Below are positions 41,362 through 50,073 of a stretch of DNA of 64,000 bases, piece after piece. This DNA is from Denitrovibrio sp. (GTDB lineage Bacteria; Chrysiogenota; Deferribacteres; Deferribacterales; Geovibrionaceae): the NCBI GenBank assembly GCA_002869145.1, contig PKTM01000012.1, positions 118,504 through 182,503 of the forward strand. Direction: 5' to 3'. Position 1 is the first letter of the stretch. Each line of letters begins with the position of its first letter. The translations under genes were made by a program, and so were the position numbers. The notes beneath the pieces are model-generated. The model had not been told where the DNA came from, searched no databases, and saw only the letters and a program-made list of their open reading frames with translations.

Positions 41362-42819
41362 TTGATTAAAATGTCTATACATACACTTATAAAAGTTATC
41401 CAGGATATTATGCGGAAAGACGTTGGTGTCGATGGTGATGCCCAGCGTATCAGTCAGGTTGTGTGGCTTATCTTCCTTAAAATTTTTGATGATAAAGAAC
41501 AAGAATGGGAATTAACCGCAGACAGATACAAATCACCTCTTCAGAGCCGTTTCCAGTGGAGGAACTGGGCTAAAGATGCCGAAGGCATGACCGGCGAAGA
41601 GCTTGTAGATTTTGTTAACAACGACCTCTTCCCATACCTGAAAGGACTCGCCACCAAAGCTGGAGTCTCTGAAACAGGCAAAGTTATCGGTGCTGTTTTC
41701 GAAGACGCATATAACTATATGAAATCAGGCACGCTGCTTCGCCAGGTGATCAATACTATAGAGAAAGATTTCGATTTCAACTCAATGAGCGACCGCCATA
41801 TCTTTAATGACATATACGAGAGAATCCTGCTAGACCTGCAGTCAGCAGGAAACTCCGGTGAGTTTTATACACCGAGAGCCGTGACACAGTTCATGGTAGA
41901 TATCATAGATCCACAACTAGGAGAAACAATTTTAGACCCGGCATGCGGAACAGGTGGTTTTTTGGTTTGCGCTATTGAACACCTGAAAAAACAGGCATCA
42001 ACCGCTGAGGCAAAAGAAATTCTGGAAGAGACTATCCAAGGGGTAGAGAAGAAATCACTCCCTCATATGCTCGCAGTAACAAATATGATGCTTCATGATA
42101 TCGAAGTACCTATAAACATAAAACACGACAACACCCTAAGTATTTCTTATACAAAGATTACTCCATCAGATAAAGTAGACATTATAATTACCAACCCTCC
42201 TTTTGGCGGCATGGAAGAAGACGGAATAGAGACCAATTTCAAAAAAACACACCAGACAAGAGAGACCGCAGACCTTTTCATGTCTAGGATTATGCAGCGA
42301 CTGAAAGATATTAATGGCCGGGCAGCGGTTGTCCTGCCGGACGGTTTTTTATTCGGTGAGGGAGTTAAAACAACCCTTAAAAGAGAGCTTTTGCAGGATT
42401 TCAACCTGCATACGATCGTCAGACTGCCTAACGGCGTTTTCAGCCCATATACAGGTATAAAAACAAACATACTTTTCTTTGAAAAAGGGACACCTACAAA
42501 GGATGTCTGGTTCTTTGAACATCCATACCCCGAAGGTTATAAGAGCTACAGCAGAAGCAAGCCACTGACTATTGAAGAATTTGACCTTGAAAAGAAATGG
42601 TGGAAAAAGAGAAAGCAGGATGAACATGCATGGAAAGTTTCCGCCAAAGATATAGAAGAAAAGAATTTTAATCTGGATTTCAAAAATCCTCATGTGATTG
42701 AGGAGAATTTAGGCGACCCTGATGAGCTAATGGCAGAATTCATTGAGATTTCTAAGAAAGTCAAAGCTGTACAGGATGCTCTGAAAGATGAACTGACAAA
42801 GGCTCTGGAGCGTTCATGA
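41362..42819 (+). CDS. hsdM: type I restriction-modification methyltransferase subunit M
   Basis: This 485-residue N6-adenine methyltransferase has the helical N-terminal HsdM domain, the SAM-binding ILDPACGTGGFLV (about 190) and the catalytic IITNPPFGG (about 275, NPPF motif), followed by LPDGFLFGEGVK and LPNGVFSPYTGIKTNILFF. The tail stretch KKVKAVQDALKDEL may contact HsdS. Its ATG at 41371 is a possible shorter start. It overlaps hsdS by 4 bases (ATGATGG). Nothing is missing. Confidence 0.92.
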   Translation: MIKMSIHTLIKVIQDIMRKDVGVDGDAQRISQVVWLIFLKIFDDKEQEWELTADRYKSPLQSRFQWRNWAKDAEGMTGEELVDFVNNDLFPYLKGLATKAGVSETGKVIGAVFEDAYNYMKSGTLLRQVINTIEKDFDFNSMSDRHIFNDIYERILLDLQSAGNSGEFYTPRAVTQFMVDIIDPQLGETILDPACGTGGFLVCAIEHLKKQASTAEAKEILEETIQGVEKKSLPHMLAVTNMMLHDIEVPINIKHDNTLSISYTKITPSDKVDIIITNPPFGGMEEDGIETNFKKTHQTRETADLFMSRIMQRLKDINGRAAVVLPDGFLFGEGVKTTLKRELLQDFNLHTIVRLPNGVFSPYTGIKTNILFFEKGTPTKDVWFFEHPYPEGYKSYSRSKPLTIEEFDLEKKWWKKRKQDEHAWKVSAKDIEEKNFNLDFKNPHVIEENLGDPDELMAEFIEISKKVKAVQDALKDELTKALERS

Positions 42820-44462
42820 TGGACTTTCTGGAGAAACACTTCGATACAGCCTTTTCTGCGCCAAACGGCATAAAGAAGCTCCGTGAGCTTATACTTACCC
42901 TTGCCATGCAGGGCAAGCTTGTCCCGCAAGATCCATCAGACCAGCCAGCATCAGAACTTTTAAAAGATATCAAAAAAGAGAAAGATAAGCTCATAGCAGA
43001 AGGTAAAATCAAAAAACAGAAAGACCTACCTCCGATAAAACCAGAAGAAATCCCATATGAATTACCCAAAGACTGGAAGTGGGTAAGGTTAGACACATTC
43101 ACAAGTATCATTATGGGACAGTCTCCTAATTCTGATAGTTATAACGAGAACCAAGAGGGACTGCCATTTTTTCAAGGGAAATCAGAATATGGTTCAGTTT
43201 ATCCGACTCCTAGAAAGTGGTGCTCTAATCCTGTCAAGATTGCACCAGTTGATTCTATTTTAATCTCTGTAAGAGCACCTGTTGGTCCAACAAATATATG
43301 CAATATAGAAGCATGCATAGGAAGAGGTTTGAGTGCAATAGTCCCATTAGCAAATATGCCAGTTTTTTTCTTGTTATATCTATTTAGAAGTAAGGAAAAC
43401 TATATCTCGTCATTAGGAGCAGGGTCAACATTTACAGCAATAACTTTGAGGATATTAGAAAATTTAGTTATGCCATTACCTCCACTTGCAGAACAAAAAC
43501 GAATCGTGGAAAAGATAGATCTGCTGTTGGCTAGGTGTGATAAGCTGGAGAAACTGAAAAATGAAAAAGAGCAGCAAAGGCTGGATGTTCATAAATCAGC
43601 AATCCACAAGCTTGTAAATACCGAAGAGTTAAACGGCTCATGGAGTTTTATCAAAGATAATTTTTCTGAGCTATACAGTGTAAAAGAGAACATAGCCGAA
43701 CTCCGCAAAGCAATTATTTCTCTGGCAATGCAGGGCAAACTTGTCCCCCAAGACCCAAACGACCAGCCAGCATCAGAACTTCTGAAAGATATTCAGAAAG
43801 AAAAAGAAAAACTCATCAAAGAAGGCAAAATAAAAAACCAAAAACCTCTCCCTCCTATAAAACCAGAAGAAATCCCATATGAATTACCAGAAAGCTGGGA
43901 ATGGGTGAGATTTGGACAGATATCACAACATAATTCTGGCAAAACTTTAGATAAAAGCAGGAACAAAGGAGAACTTAGAAATTACATTACAACTTCTAAC
44001 TTATACTGGGGTCACTTCTTGCTAGACAATTTAAAACAAATGCCTTTCAAACTTGAAGAACTTGACAGATGTAGTGCTAAGAATGGAGATTTGTTGATAT
44101 GTGAAGGCGGAGAAGCAGGTAGGGCATCTGTTTGGAATTTTGACTACGAAATATGCTTTCAGAATCATATTCATAGAGCACGTTTCTATTATGGGATAGA
44201 TTCATATTACTCTTTTCGTTTTTTTGAAAAACTTAATGCTACTGGTGAAATCAATAGCTATCGAAAAGGCGTAGCTATTTCAAACATGTCTAGCAAATCA
44301 TTAGCATCAATTATTTTTCCATTGCCTCCTGTGGAAGAGCAAAAACGAATAGTTGAAAAGATAGATCAGCTGATTGATTTATGCGATGAGCTAGAAGCAC
44401 AGATAGACTCCAGCGAAGCCACACAAACTTCTCTTCTTAATTCAATAATAGCACAGGTGTAA
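42816..44462 (+). CDS. hsdS: type I specificity subunit S
   Basis: This 548-residue protein has two target-recognition domains separated by conserved helices. Each half begins with LAMQGKLVPQDP, continues through DQPASELLKDI, a Lys-rich linker and IPYELP, and ends in PLPP-x-EQKRIVEKID. TRD1 (about 85-230) and TRD2 (about 365-515) differ in sequence and would read the two halves of a bipartite site. The near-identical repeats at 42894-43090 and 43717-43913 could recombine and alter specificity. Confidence 0.9.
   Translation: MMDFLEKHFDTAFSAPNGIKKLRELILTLAMQGKLVPQDPSDQPASELLKDIKKEKDKLIAEGKIKKQKDLPPIKPEEIPYELPKDWKWVRLDTFTSIIMGQSPNSDSYNENQEGLPFFQGKSEYGSVYPTPRKWCSNPVKIAPVDSILISVRAPVGPTNICNIEACIGRGLSAIVPLANMPVFFLLYLFRSKENYISSLGAGSTFTAITLRILENLVMPLPPLAEQKRIVEKIDLLLARCDKLEKLKNEKEQQRLDVHKSAIHKLVNTEELNGSWSFIKDNFSELYSVKENIAELRKAIISLAMQGKLVPQDPNDQPASELLKDIQKEKEKLIKEGKIKNQKPLPPIKPEEIPYELPESWEWVRFGQISQHNSGKTLDKSRNKGELRNYITTSNLYWGHFLLDNLKQMPFKLEELDRCSAKNGDLLICEGGEAGRASVWNFDYEICFQNHIHRARFYYGIDSYYSFRFFEKLNATGEINSYRKGVAISNMSSKSLASIIFPLPPVEEQKRIVEKIDQLIDLCDELEAQIDSSEATQTSLLNSIIAQV
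42894..43913. repeat. direct repeat pair within hsdS (about 195 bp each)
   Basis: The segments 42894-43090 and 43717-43913 encode nearly the same 65 residues, starting LAMQGKLVPQDP and ending IPYELP plus a Trp-rich turn, offset by 823 bases. Only scattered substitutions separate them. Such repeats are normal in HsdS but here are unusually similar at the nucleotide level in parts. Confidence 0.7.
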
Positions 44463-44466
44463 AAGT

Positions 44467-45816
44467 ATGAATAATAATATTGTTTTTAATGACGCTTTCT
44501 TTAAATTTCATCCTGTTGGGCAAGGACTATTTTACTCAGGCAGAATACATGATTTCATGCTAAATGAATATGAGTACGAAAATTATTTTGAAAAATACTT
44601 AGATACCCATATAAGAGATAATTATTTTCATAGAAATTACCGTATGTTTAAGCATCATTTCTATAGCAAGGCTATGGGCAAAAATAATGTCTTTGATTTT
44701 ATATATGACATTGGTTCTGACAATAAAGAAATTATTCAACAAGTACGAGATTATGTTAGGTTCCTTGATAGGAGTAATAAAACAAAGATAGATTTATTGG
44801 TTCTTTATCACCTTGATAGGGATCATGTCAACGGTCTTAAAGAACTTAATACGATTAATAAGGAACGGTTGAGTGAGGGAAAACAAATTATCCGTTTAGG
44901 GACAGTGGTACTACCTTTACTGCATGAAGATGAAAAGTTCTATCTTGTTTCTAAGCAGTTAATAGGTGATTCTACAAAAGATGAGCCCGAAAAATGGTAT
45001 TACGAATTGTTAAACGATACTAGTAGTTTTTTTAGCAATTTTGGAGATCCAACACTAGTTTTCTTTAACGGTAATGGCCCTATTAATGACGATATCCATC
45101 CTAATGATAATCTGACAAATAACGTAAGCGAGCAAATTAATCATTATTATAAAAGTGATAGTATCACAAAGGATACTTTTCTCACAAACAAAACTCCTAT
45201 CAAAGTTTATCAATGGGAGTTTATATTTTACGATATTAGGGATAAGATCCCATCTGACGATTTAATTAACTTTAAAAAAGAAGTAAATAAACTTGTCCAA
45301 GAAAACATTGATTCTGATAGTTTAGATAACCTGTTAACAGAAAGCCCAGAAATATTAGAAGGTCTTAAAAAATTATACAAAGGACTAAAATATACATATA
45401 ATTAAAAATCAATTTGCATGTTACATAGACCTGTAAAGCAAGTTATTGCATTCTCTTGTTATGAAATGGGACATACCAATATTAATAAGTTCCTTGAGAG
45501 AAGCCAGTATGGTACACTTCTAACAGGGGATTTTAATTTAAATAGTGATCGTAACTTTCTAGAAGACTTTGAACAATATTATCTTGCCGATATTAATTCA
45601 GCCTATATTCTCCAACTTCCTCATCACGGTGCTGTAAGTTCAAATTCTAAACGTGCTTTAGAATACATGAGAAATGTTAGGTACTGTATAGCCAGTCATG
45701 GCATTTCTAATCGACACAGGCATCCGGACTATGAGGTTATCTACTACACAACAAAAGAAGATAAAGAGTTTGTACATGTACATGATAAAAATGACGTTTT
45801 GAATATAGAATTCTAA
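44467..45816 (+). pseudogene. metallo-beta-lactamase-fold hydrolase, interrupted by an in-frame TAA
   Basis: The frame of about 449 codons encodes an MBL-fold protein: VLYHLDRDHVNGLKEL (a HxDxDH metal motif), then after the break YGTLLTGDFNLNSDRN, LQLPHHGAVSSNS and CIASHGISNRHRHPD, the ordered motifs of ComEC-like and defence-associated MBL proteins. A TAA at 45403-45405 separates the first metal motif from the rest (KGLKYTYN-stop-KSICMLHRP), so neither piece should bind metal fully. It starts 4 bases after hsdS, placing it in the restriction operon, and would be an accessory hydrolase or effector. Confidence 0.7.
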
Positions 45817-45842
45817 CACATAGCTTATAGGAGATGTTGACC

Positions 45843-46763
45843 ATGGGTGATTTTCAGCTTTTCAGATACGACAACAAAAAGGTGGAAGAGATAAAAGGCT
45901 CCTCGGTCGCTCTTGAAAAAGCATTGCAAAACCTTATTGAAACTCACCTCGAAACATTCATTGGTGTTCGCTTTCTAGAATCTGAATACTCAACAGGTAA
46001 AGTACATGGTGGTCGTATCGACAGCCTGGGCATTGATGAAAATGGGTGTCCTGTCATAATTGAATATAAGCGCTCTACAAACGAAAATGTCATTAATCAG
46101 GGTTTGTATTATCTGGACTGGTTAATGGATCACAAAGCCGAATTTGAGCTTCTAGTGATGAACAAACTCGGCAAAGAGACCTCCGAGCATATTGAATGGG
46201 GTAGCCCAAGGCTTATCTGTATCGCCGGAGATTTTACAAAATACGACTCTCATGCTGTCCAGCAAATAGACCGAAACATCTCACTTATGCGTTATAAGAA
46301 GTTTGGCGAAGACCTGCTGATGCTGGAACTTGTTAACAGCACCACATCGTCATCTAAAATCAAAGAAACCACAGAGCACTCACCTGCAGCCAAGTCAGCT
46401 AAAAAATATAAGCTAGTGACAGACTTTTATAATGACATGTCTCAGGATATGAAAAACCTGTATGAAGACATACGTCACTACATAATCAGCCTTGGAGACG
46501 ATGTACAGGAAAACACTCTTATGTACTATATAGCTTTTAAAAGGGTTAAGTGCTTTGCCACGGCTGAGTTTCGCCCACAGAAGAAATGTATAATGCTTTA
46601 TGTGAAGGCTGACCCGGCAGAAATGTCATTTAATGATGGCATCACAAGAGACGTAAGTAATCTCGGTCGCCTCAGCCCATGTAATATTGAGATGACAATT
46701 AAAGACGCTTCAGACTTTGAAAAGATAAAGCCACTGATTGTAAGTAGCTATCATGCAAATTAA
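45843..46763 (+). CDS. NucS/DUF91-like PD-(D/E)XK protein with DUF5655-like C-terminus
   Basis: Starting at ATG 45843 (AGGAG lies 9 bases before; the ATG at 45834 abuts it and is too close) gives about 306 residues. The N-terminal half has a nuclease core, GKVHGGRIDSLGIDENG then VIIEYKRSTNENVINQG, with D and E-x-K in place. The C-terminal domain (MYYIAFKRVKCFATAEFRPQKKCIMLYVK) resembles DUF5655. It is the last gene before the right att-like site and lies close behind the restriction operon. Confidence 0.75.
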   Translation: MGDFQLFRYDNKKVEEIKGSSVALEKALQNLIETHLETFIGVRFLESEYSTGKVHGGRIDSLGIDENGCPVIIEYKRSTNENVINQGLYYLDWLMDHKAEFELLVMNKLGKETSEHIEWGSPRLICIAGDFTKYDSHAVQQIDRNISLMRYKKFGEDLLMLELVNSTTSSSKIKETTEHSPAAKSAKKYKLVTDFYNDMSQDMKNLYEDIRHYIISLGDDVQENTLMYYIAFKRVKCFATAEFRPQKKCIMLYVKADPAEMSFNDGITRDVSNLGRLSPCNIEMTIKDASDFEKIKPLIVSSYHAN

Positions 46764-46818
46764 TTGTTTAATTTGATACTTACGTAAGCCTGATGATATA
46801 CTTTGAAAAGCATATTCT

Positions 46819-46871
46819 GAGACTTTTGAAAGTAAAAAACGGAACTTTAAAAGTAAAATATGAGACTTTGG
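46819..46871. repeat. short tandem repeat near the right island end
   Basis: Units GAGACTTTTGAAAGTAAAAAAC (46819-46840), GGAACTTTAAAAGTAAAATAT (46841-46861) and a partial GAGACTTTGG follow each other at 21-22 bp. A GGGGACTTTTAGGGTGC motif at 46875-46891 follows, similar to the GGGGAC-AGGGAC motifs at 15.67 and 27.81 kb. These may be recombinase arm sites. Confidence 0.45.
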
Positions 46872-46994
46872 TTAGGGGACTTTTAGGGTGCAGGCTTAAA
46901 GCGAGCAGGCTCAGACATGGCAAGACTCAGCAAGACCTTTCGTTGATAAATAAGAATAAATTCTACACCAAAGTACATTCTGGTACAATCCGGC

Positions 46995-47012
46995 TTCCCA
47001 CCGCCTCCATTT
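46995..47012 (+). other. right att-like site
   Basis: TTCCCACCGCCTCCATTT is identical to 15592-15609. Both copies are preceded by CTGGTACAA, at different distances. The sequence resembles the 3' end of a tRNA-Ala or tmRNA gene. Together the copies bracket a region with an integrase and excisionase-like genes. Confidence 0.6.
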
Positions 47013-47045
47013 TTATTTATTCCAATTTATCAATTCTTTGGCACG

Positions 47046-47216
47046 TTGAAAAATGAGTTGGTCTATCACCAGAAATATTCTACCCGTCAGGAAACAGAGG
47101 CTGAGACTCAGGAATACATTGAGATATTTTACAATCGGGTGAGAAGACATGCCAGTCTTGGCAATCTTTCACCTGCTGCATATACTCGATTAGAATTGAC
47201 GAAGCGTTACCGCTAA
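47046..47216 (+). pseudogene. IS3-family transposase OrfB C-terminal remnant
   Basis: The frame reads LKNELVYHQKYSTRQE, then EYIEIFYNRVRRHASLGNLSPAAYT and ends KRYR, the C-terminal end of the DDE integrase core of IS3-group transposases (NELVYH and FYNRxRRHxxLG are diagnostic). Nothing of the upstream DDE domain is present; the sequence begins abruptly about 35 bases after the att-like site. It is a decayed IS, presumably cut by island insertion. Confidence 0.8.
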
Positions 47217-47483
47217 ATGATAAAGTTATGGTGTCTAAAAAACTCGACTTAGTCAACAGCATATTCATAAAATTCAGTTGCAAATATTCATCAGGAGTGC
47301 AACAATTACTGTGTGAATATTATTGTTTTTTGCGGATCAGTTACATGTGCTACTAAGGACAGTTTTTAATATTTTTAGAATGCCATTAATGCTTTGATTA
47401 CTAATATTGATTTGTTCTAATTATTATTTTAAACAGATTCTACAAAACAATAATACTTCAAAAATTTAAAGAGGTGTTTACTT
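47217..47483. promoter_or_regulatory. upstream region of the Tat-lipoprotein cluster
   Basis: This AT-rich region has no gene. It should carry the promoter of the 47484 gene; AAAGAGGTG at 47469-47477 is its ribosome site. I cannot choose a confident -35/-10 pair. Confidence 0.3.
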
Positions 47484-48806
47484 ATGATGCATATAAATCG
47501 TCGCAGTTTTGTGAAATTTTCCCTTACAGCATTTGGCGGTATAATGCTTACAGGTTGCGGGGGCGCAGGCTCTTATGGCTCAAGTGACATACCAAACGGC
47601 TATAGGTTTTATAAAGTTAAAACACGTGGTGAAACTATTTCTGGGCGAAATGATCCATTCCAGATCGATTATTTCGGAGGCTCAATGCACTTGAGCTCTG
47701 ACGGAGTAATCACTTTTGATGCCATCGATAAAGATAAACAAAAAGGTATTTTTCAGCTTGGCTTGGACATAGCACGCTTTACACCTCGTATCGATTGGGA
47801 AAGATTGGCTCTACTTGTTGGAGATAAGCTAGCTGATGAGCGGGTAGTTAGTGGCTATAGAAGTTTTGATGTTGATGAAAATGCAAATATCGCAGCAATA
47901 CTTGAAGCTGATATAAGATATTCAGAAAATCATTACGGTGCCGGTCTTTATTCAGAGATTGACCAAATGGGTTTTCAGCCGCTACTTATCGCAGGGCAAT
48001 CTTTTAACGGTGGTTTGAGCATGAGCTCTGGAATATTCGGAGACGTCTCCTACTCAAATAGAAATATATTAGCATCAGCACATTACGTAGCAACTGATTT
48101 TTCAAGCAAGAGTGACAGCTTAATCCATATCCCAAACCATACCTTAGATGATGCTTCTATTTTAATCTCTTCAGGCGATATAGTTGCTGGTACAAATCAT
48201 ACAGCTTCTTCTTTTGGGCTTATAGATCATAACCTTTCAGGTGATTACTCATCCAATGTTTTTGTTGTCAACTCATCACGGGAACGAACTAGTGAACAAG
48301 AGACTCAAGGCAGCATTAATATAAAAGGAAATGTTAATTCACCAAAAAACCTTATGACTCGTGCGACAATGACTGGTGCTGTTATAGATGAAGGCATGTC
48401 TTATGGCACAAGGATAAGTGATGCGGGTGACATATGGTCTACTCAGGATGTTGGCGATGTATCGACGCTTCTGCAGAACGAAAAAGTAGTTATGAAAACA
48501 GGAGACCACACTACAGCTGGTAATATTTTAAGTATTAGCCCAGGCTCTGTTGGCGCTGATGGTACTTACTTTTTTACTGCTATAACTGAGCGAAATAATG
48601 TTGCAGGAGTTACACTGTTCGCTACAAACGGAAGTGACACTGTCACAATCCTTTCAAGCGGAGATGTACTTTCTGATAATGGTGTACCTGTTGAAGGCAT
48701 TTCATTCGGTACAACAACCAAGCACATAGATGATGAGAATCGTCTGGTTTTCCTTTGTTCTTTTGCTGATGAAACGACTTCATTAATGCTAGGCATTCCT
48801 GCCTAA
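47484..48806 (+). CDS. Tat-exported lipoprotein of unknown function
   Basis: The N-terminus HINRRSFVKFSLTAFGGIMLTGC combines a twin-arginine motif (RRSFVKF) with a lipobox (LTGC, Cys at 25), so the 440-residue protein is probably exported folded and lipid-anchored. The mature part is beta-rich with repeating blocks of about 60-70 residues (GDIVAGTNHTASSFGL, GDIWSTQDVGDVSTLL, SGDVLSDNGVPVEGI), like a propeller or solenoid. It opens a three-gene same-strand cluster with unknown partners. Confidence 0.7.
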   Translation: MMHINRRSFVKFSLTAFGGIMLTGCGGAGSYGSSDIPNGYRFYKVKTRGETISGRNDPFQIDYFGGSMHLSSDGVITFDAIDKDKQKGIFQLGLDIARFTPRIDWERLALLVGDKLADERVVSGYRSFDVDENANIAAILEADIRYSENHYGAGLYSEIDQMGFQPLLIAGQSFNGGLSMSSGIFGDVSYSNRNILASAHYVATDFSSKSDSLIHIPNHTLDDASILISSGDIVAGTNHTASSFGLIDHNLSGDYSSNVFVVNSSRERTSEQETQGSINIKGNVNSPKNLMTRATMTGAVIDEGMSYGTRISDAGDIWSTQDVGDVSTLLQNEKVVMKTGDHTTAGNILSISPGSVGADGTYFFTAITERNNVAGVTLFATNGSDTVTILSSGDVLSDNGVPVEGISFGTTTKHIDDENRLVFLCSFADETTSLMLGIPA

Positions 48807-48873
48807 TAAATCTCAGAGAGAGCGTATAAAATCAGTAGTTTAGATTTATTGTTTAAAATATAAGGAGGATATA

Positions 48874-50073
48874 ATGGGAACCCAAAATATAGATAAAACA
48901 TTTGTCGGGACAAGTGACCCAGTAACACTACATTACAGCCAGTCATATTACGGTGAGCATATAATAAGTAATGAAAAGACTACTTTTAATATATCGAGAG
49001 AATTGTTTAATGTAAGTAAGAAAATCCTTTTCGTGAAGTTTTTTGCGCAAGCATCAACAGAAGTAACAGCAGGACTTGCTCTTCCCGCATGGACTATTAA
49101 CTCATACGTAGACGAAGGAACTATAACAAACGATGAAATGAGGATCGTCCTTACAGAAGACACTGTGATGGGAGGGATGCTTTTTGGAGCTGAGATTAGC
49201 GCACATTTTCTTTTCGAGCAAAACACATGGATCCCTACTCATATATGGCACAAAGGCTGGCATCTTCACAAAACTAGCGCACACTGGAACGATACTTTCA
49301 GCAAAGGGGTAGATATCACTTTTGATTTGATCCCTATGTTAGTTGACTTTATTTGGGATCTTAGAGATAAGGTTCCAGGTTTTAAAAAGATTGCAATGCT
49401 TTTTCCTACATCACTTCTTGATCACATGCAAGATACCGAGCATGGTATAGTTGAAAGTTCTGGAGTCTTTATCAATGCAAAAATACCTGTTAAATGGGAT
49501 ATATTCTTCATTGCAAGACAATTGGTGGAAGTAGGAATAGATATTGTCAGTGGACCTTTGGTGGAAATTGTTGCGGTTCTTGTTGCTGTTGGCGAAGCAT
49601 TAATATCGCTTGAGGAAGAGATTGGAGTGCAACTAGGTTTTGGCCCTGAAATAGATATTATGTTCCCTGTAAGGGTTAGAATAACAGACCTTGTTGCTGA
49701 TAACGTCAGATTTGGAACACTTGAGTTCGATAGTGGCACAATTATCGGAACAGACCCGCAATTAATTGATACGACAAAAAATGCTTTGGATGTGGATAAT
49801 ACTCCAGTCGAGAGAATAGGAGTACATTGCAAACATACGCTAGAGCTACTTGGACTTCAAGTTTCATTGTGGTCCAAAATATCAGCATTTAAGGTGCTAT
49901 CTCATAGTGGTGTTTTAACTATTGATCTGGTTGAACTGCTTGAGAAGCATCTTAACTTTGATCTTGGCTTAGACTCTTTTAATTCGTCACTAACTAACGA
50001 AATAGGCAAGGACGGAATTATCGGAGACTATACCAATAAAAGACCTGATACTATCGAGGTTAAGTTTATATAA
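48874..50073 (+). CDS. hypothetical protein, unrecognised
   Basis: This 399-residue protein is preceded by AAGGAGGAT, an excellent ribosome site. It has no signal peptide. The N-terminal third is beta-rich; THIWHKGWHLHKTSAHW at about 128-144 is unusually rich in His and Trp and could bind metal; a hydrophobic amphipathic stretch (VEIVAVLVAVGEALISL) follows near 235. Its stop abuts the start of the next gene (TAAATG). No family is recognised; the cytoplasmic location is inferred from the missing signal peptide. Confidence 0.6.
   Translation: MGTQNIDKTFVGTSDPVTLHYSQSYYGEHIISNEKTTFNISRELFNVSKKILFVKFFAQASTEVTAGLALPAWTINSYVDEGTITNDEMRIVLTEDTVMGGMLFGAEISAHFLFEQNTWIPTHIWHKGWHLHKTSAHWNDTFSKGVDITFDLIPMLVDFIWDLRDKVPGFKKIAMLFPTSLLDHMQDTEHGIVESSGVFINAKIPVKWDIFFIARQLVEVGIDIVSGPLVEIVAVLVAVGEALISLEEEIGVQLGFGPEIDIMFPVRVRITDLVADNVRFGTLEFDSGTIIGTDPQLIDTTKNALDVDNTPVERIGVHCKHTLELLGLQVSLWSKISAFKVLSHSGVLTIDLVELLEKHLNFDLGLDSFNSSLTNEIGKDGIIGDYTNKRPDTIEVKFI

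Noticed and set aside
46793..47056. An 87-codon plus-strand ORF across the right att-like site
   Set aside because: It runs through tandem repeats and the att sequence and ends in the IS3 remnant frame region; composition is not protein-like and no family is suggested.
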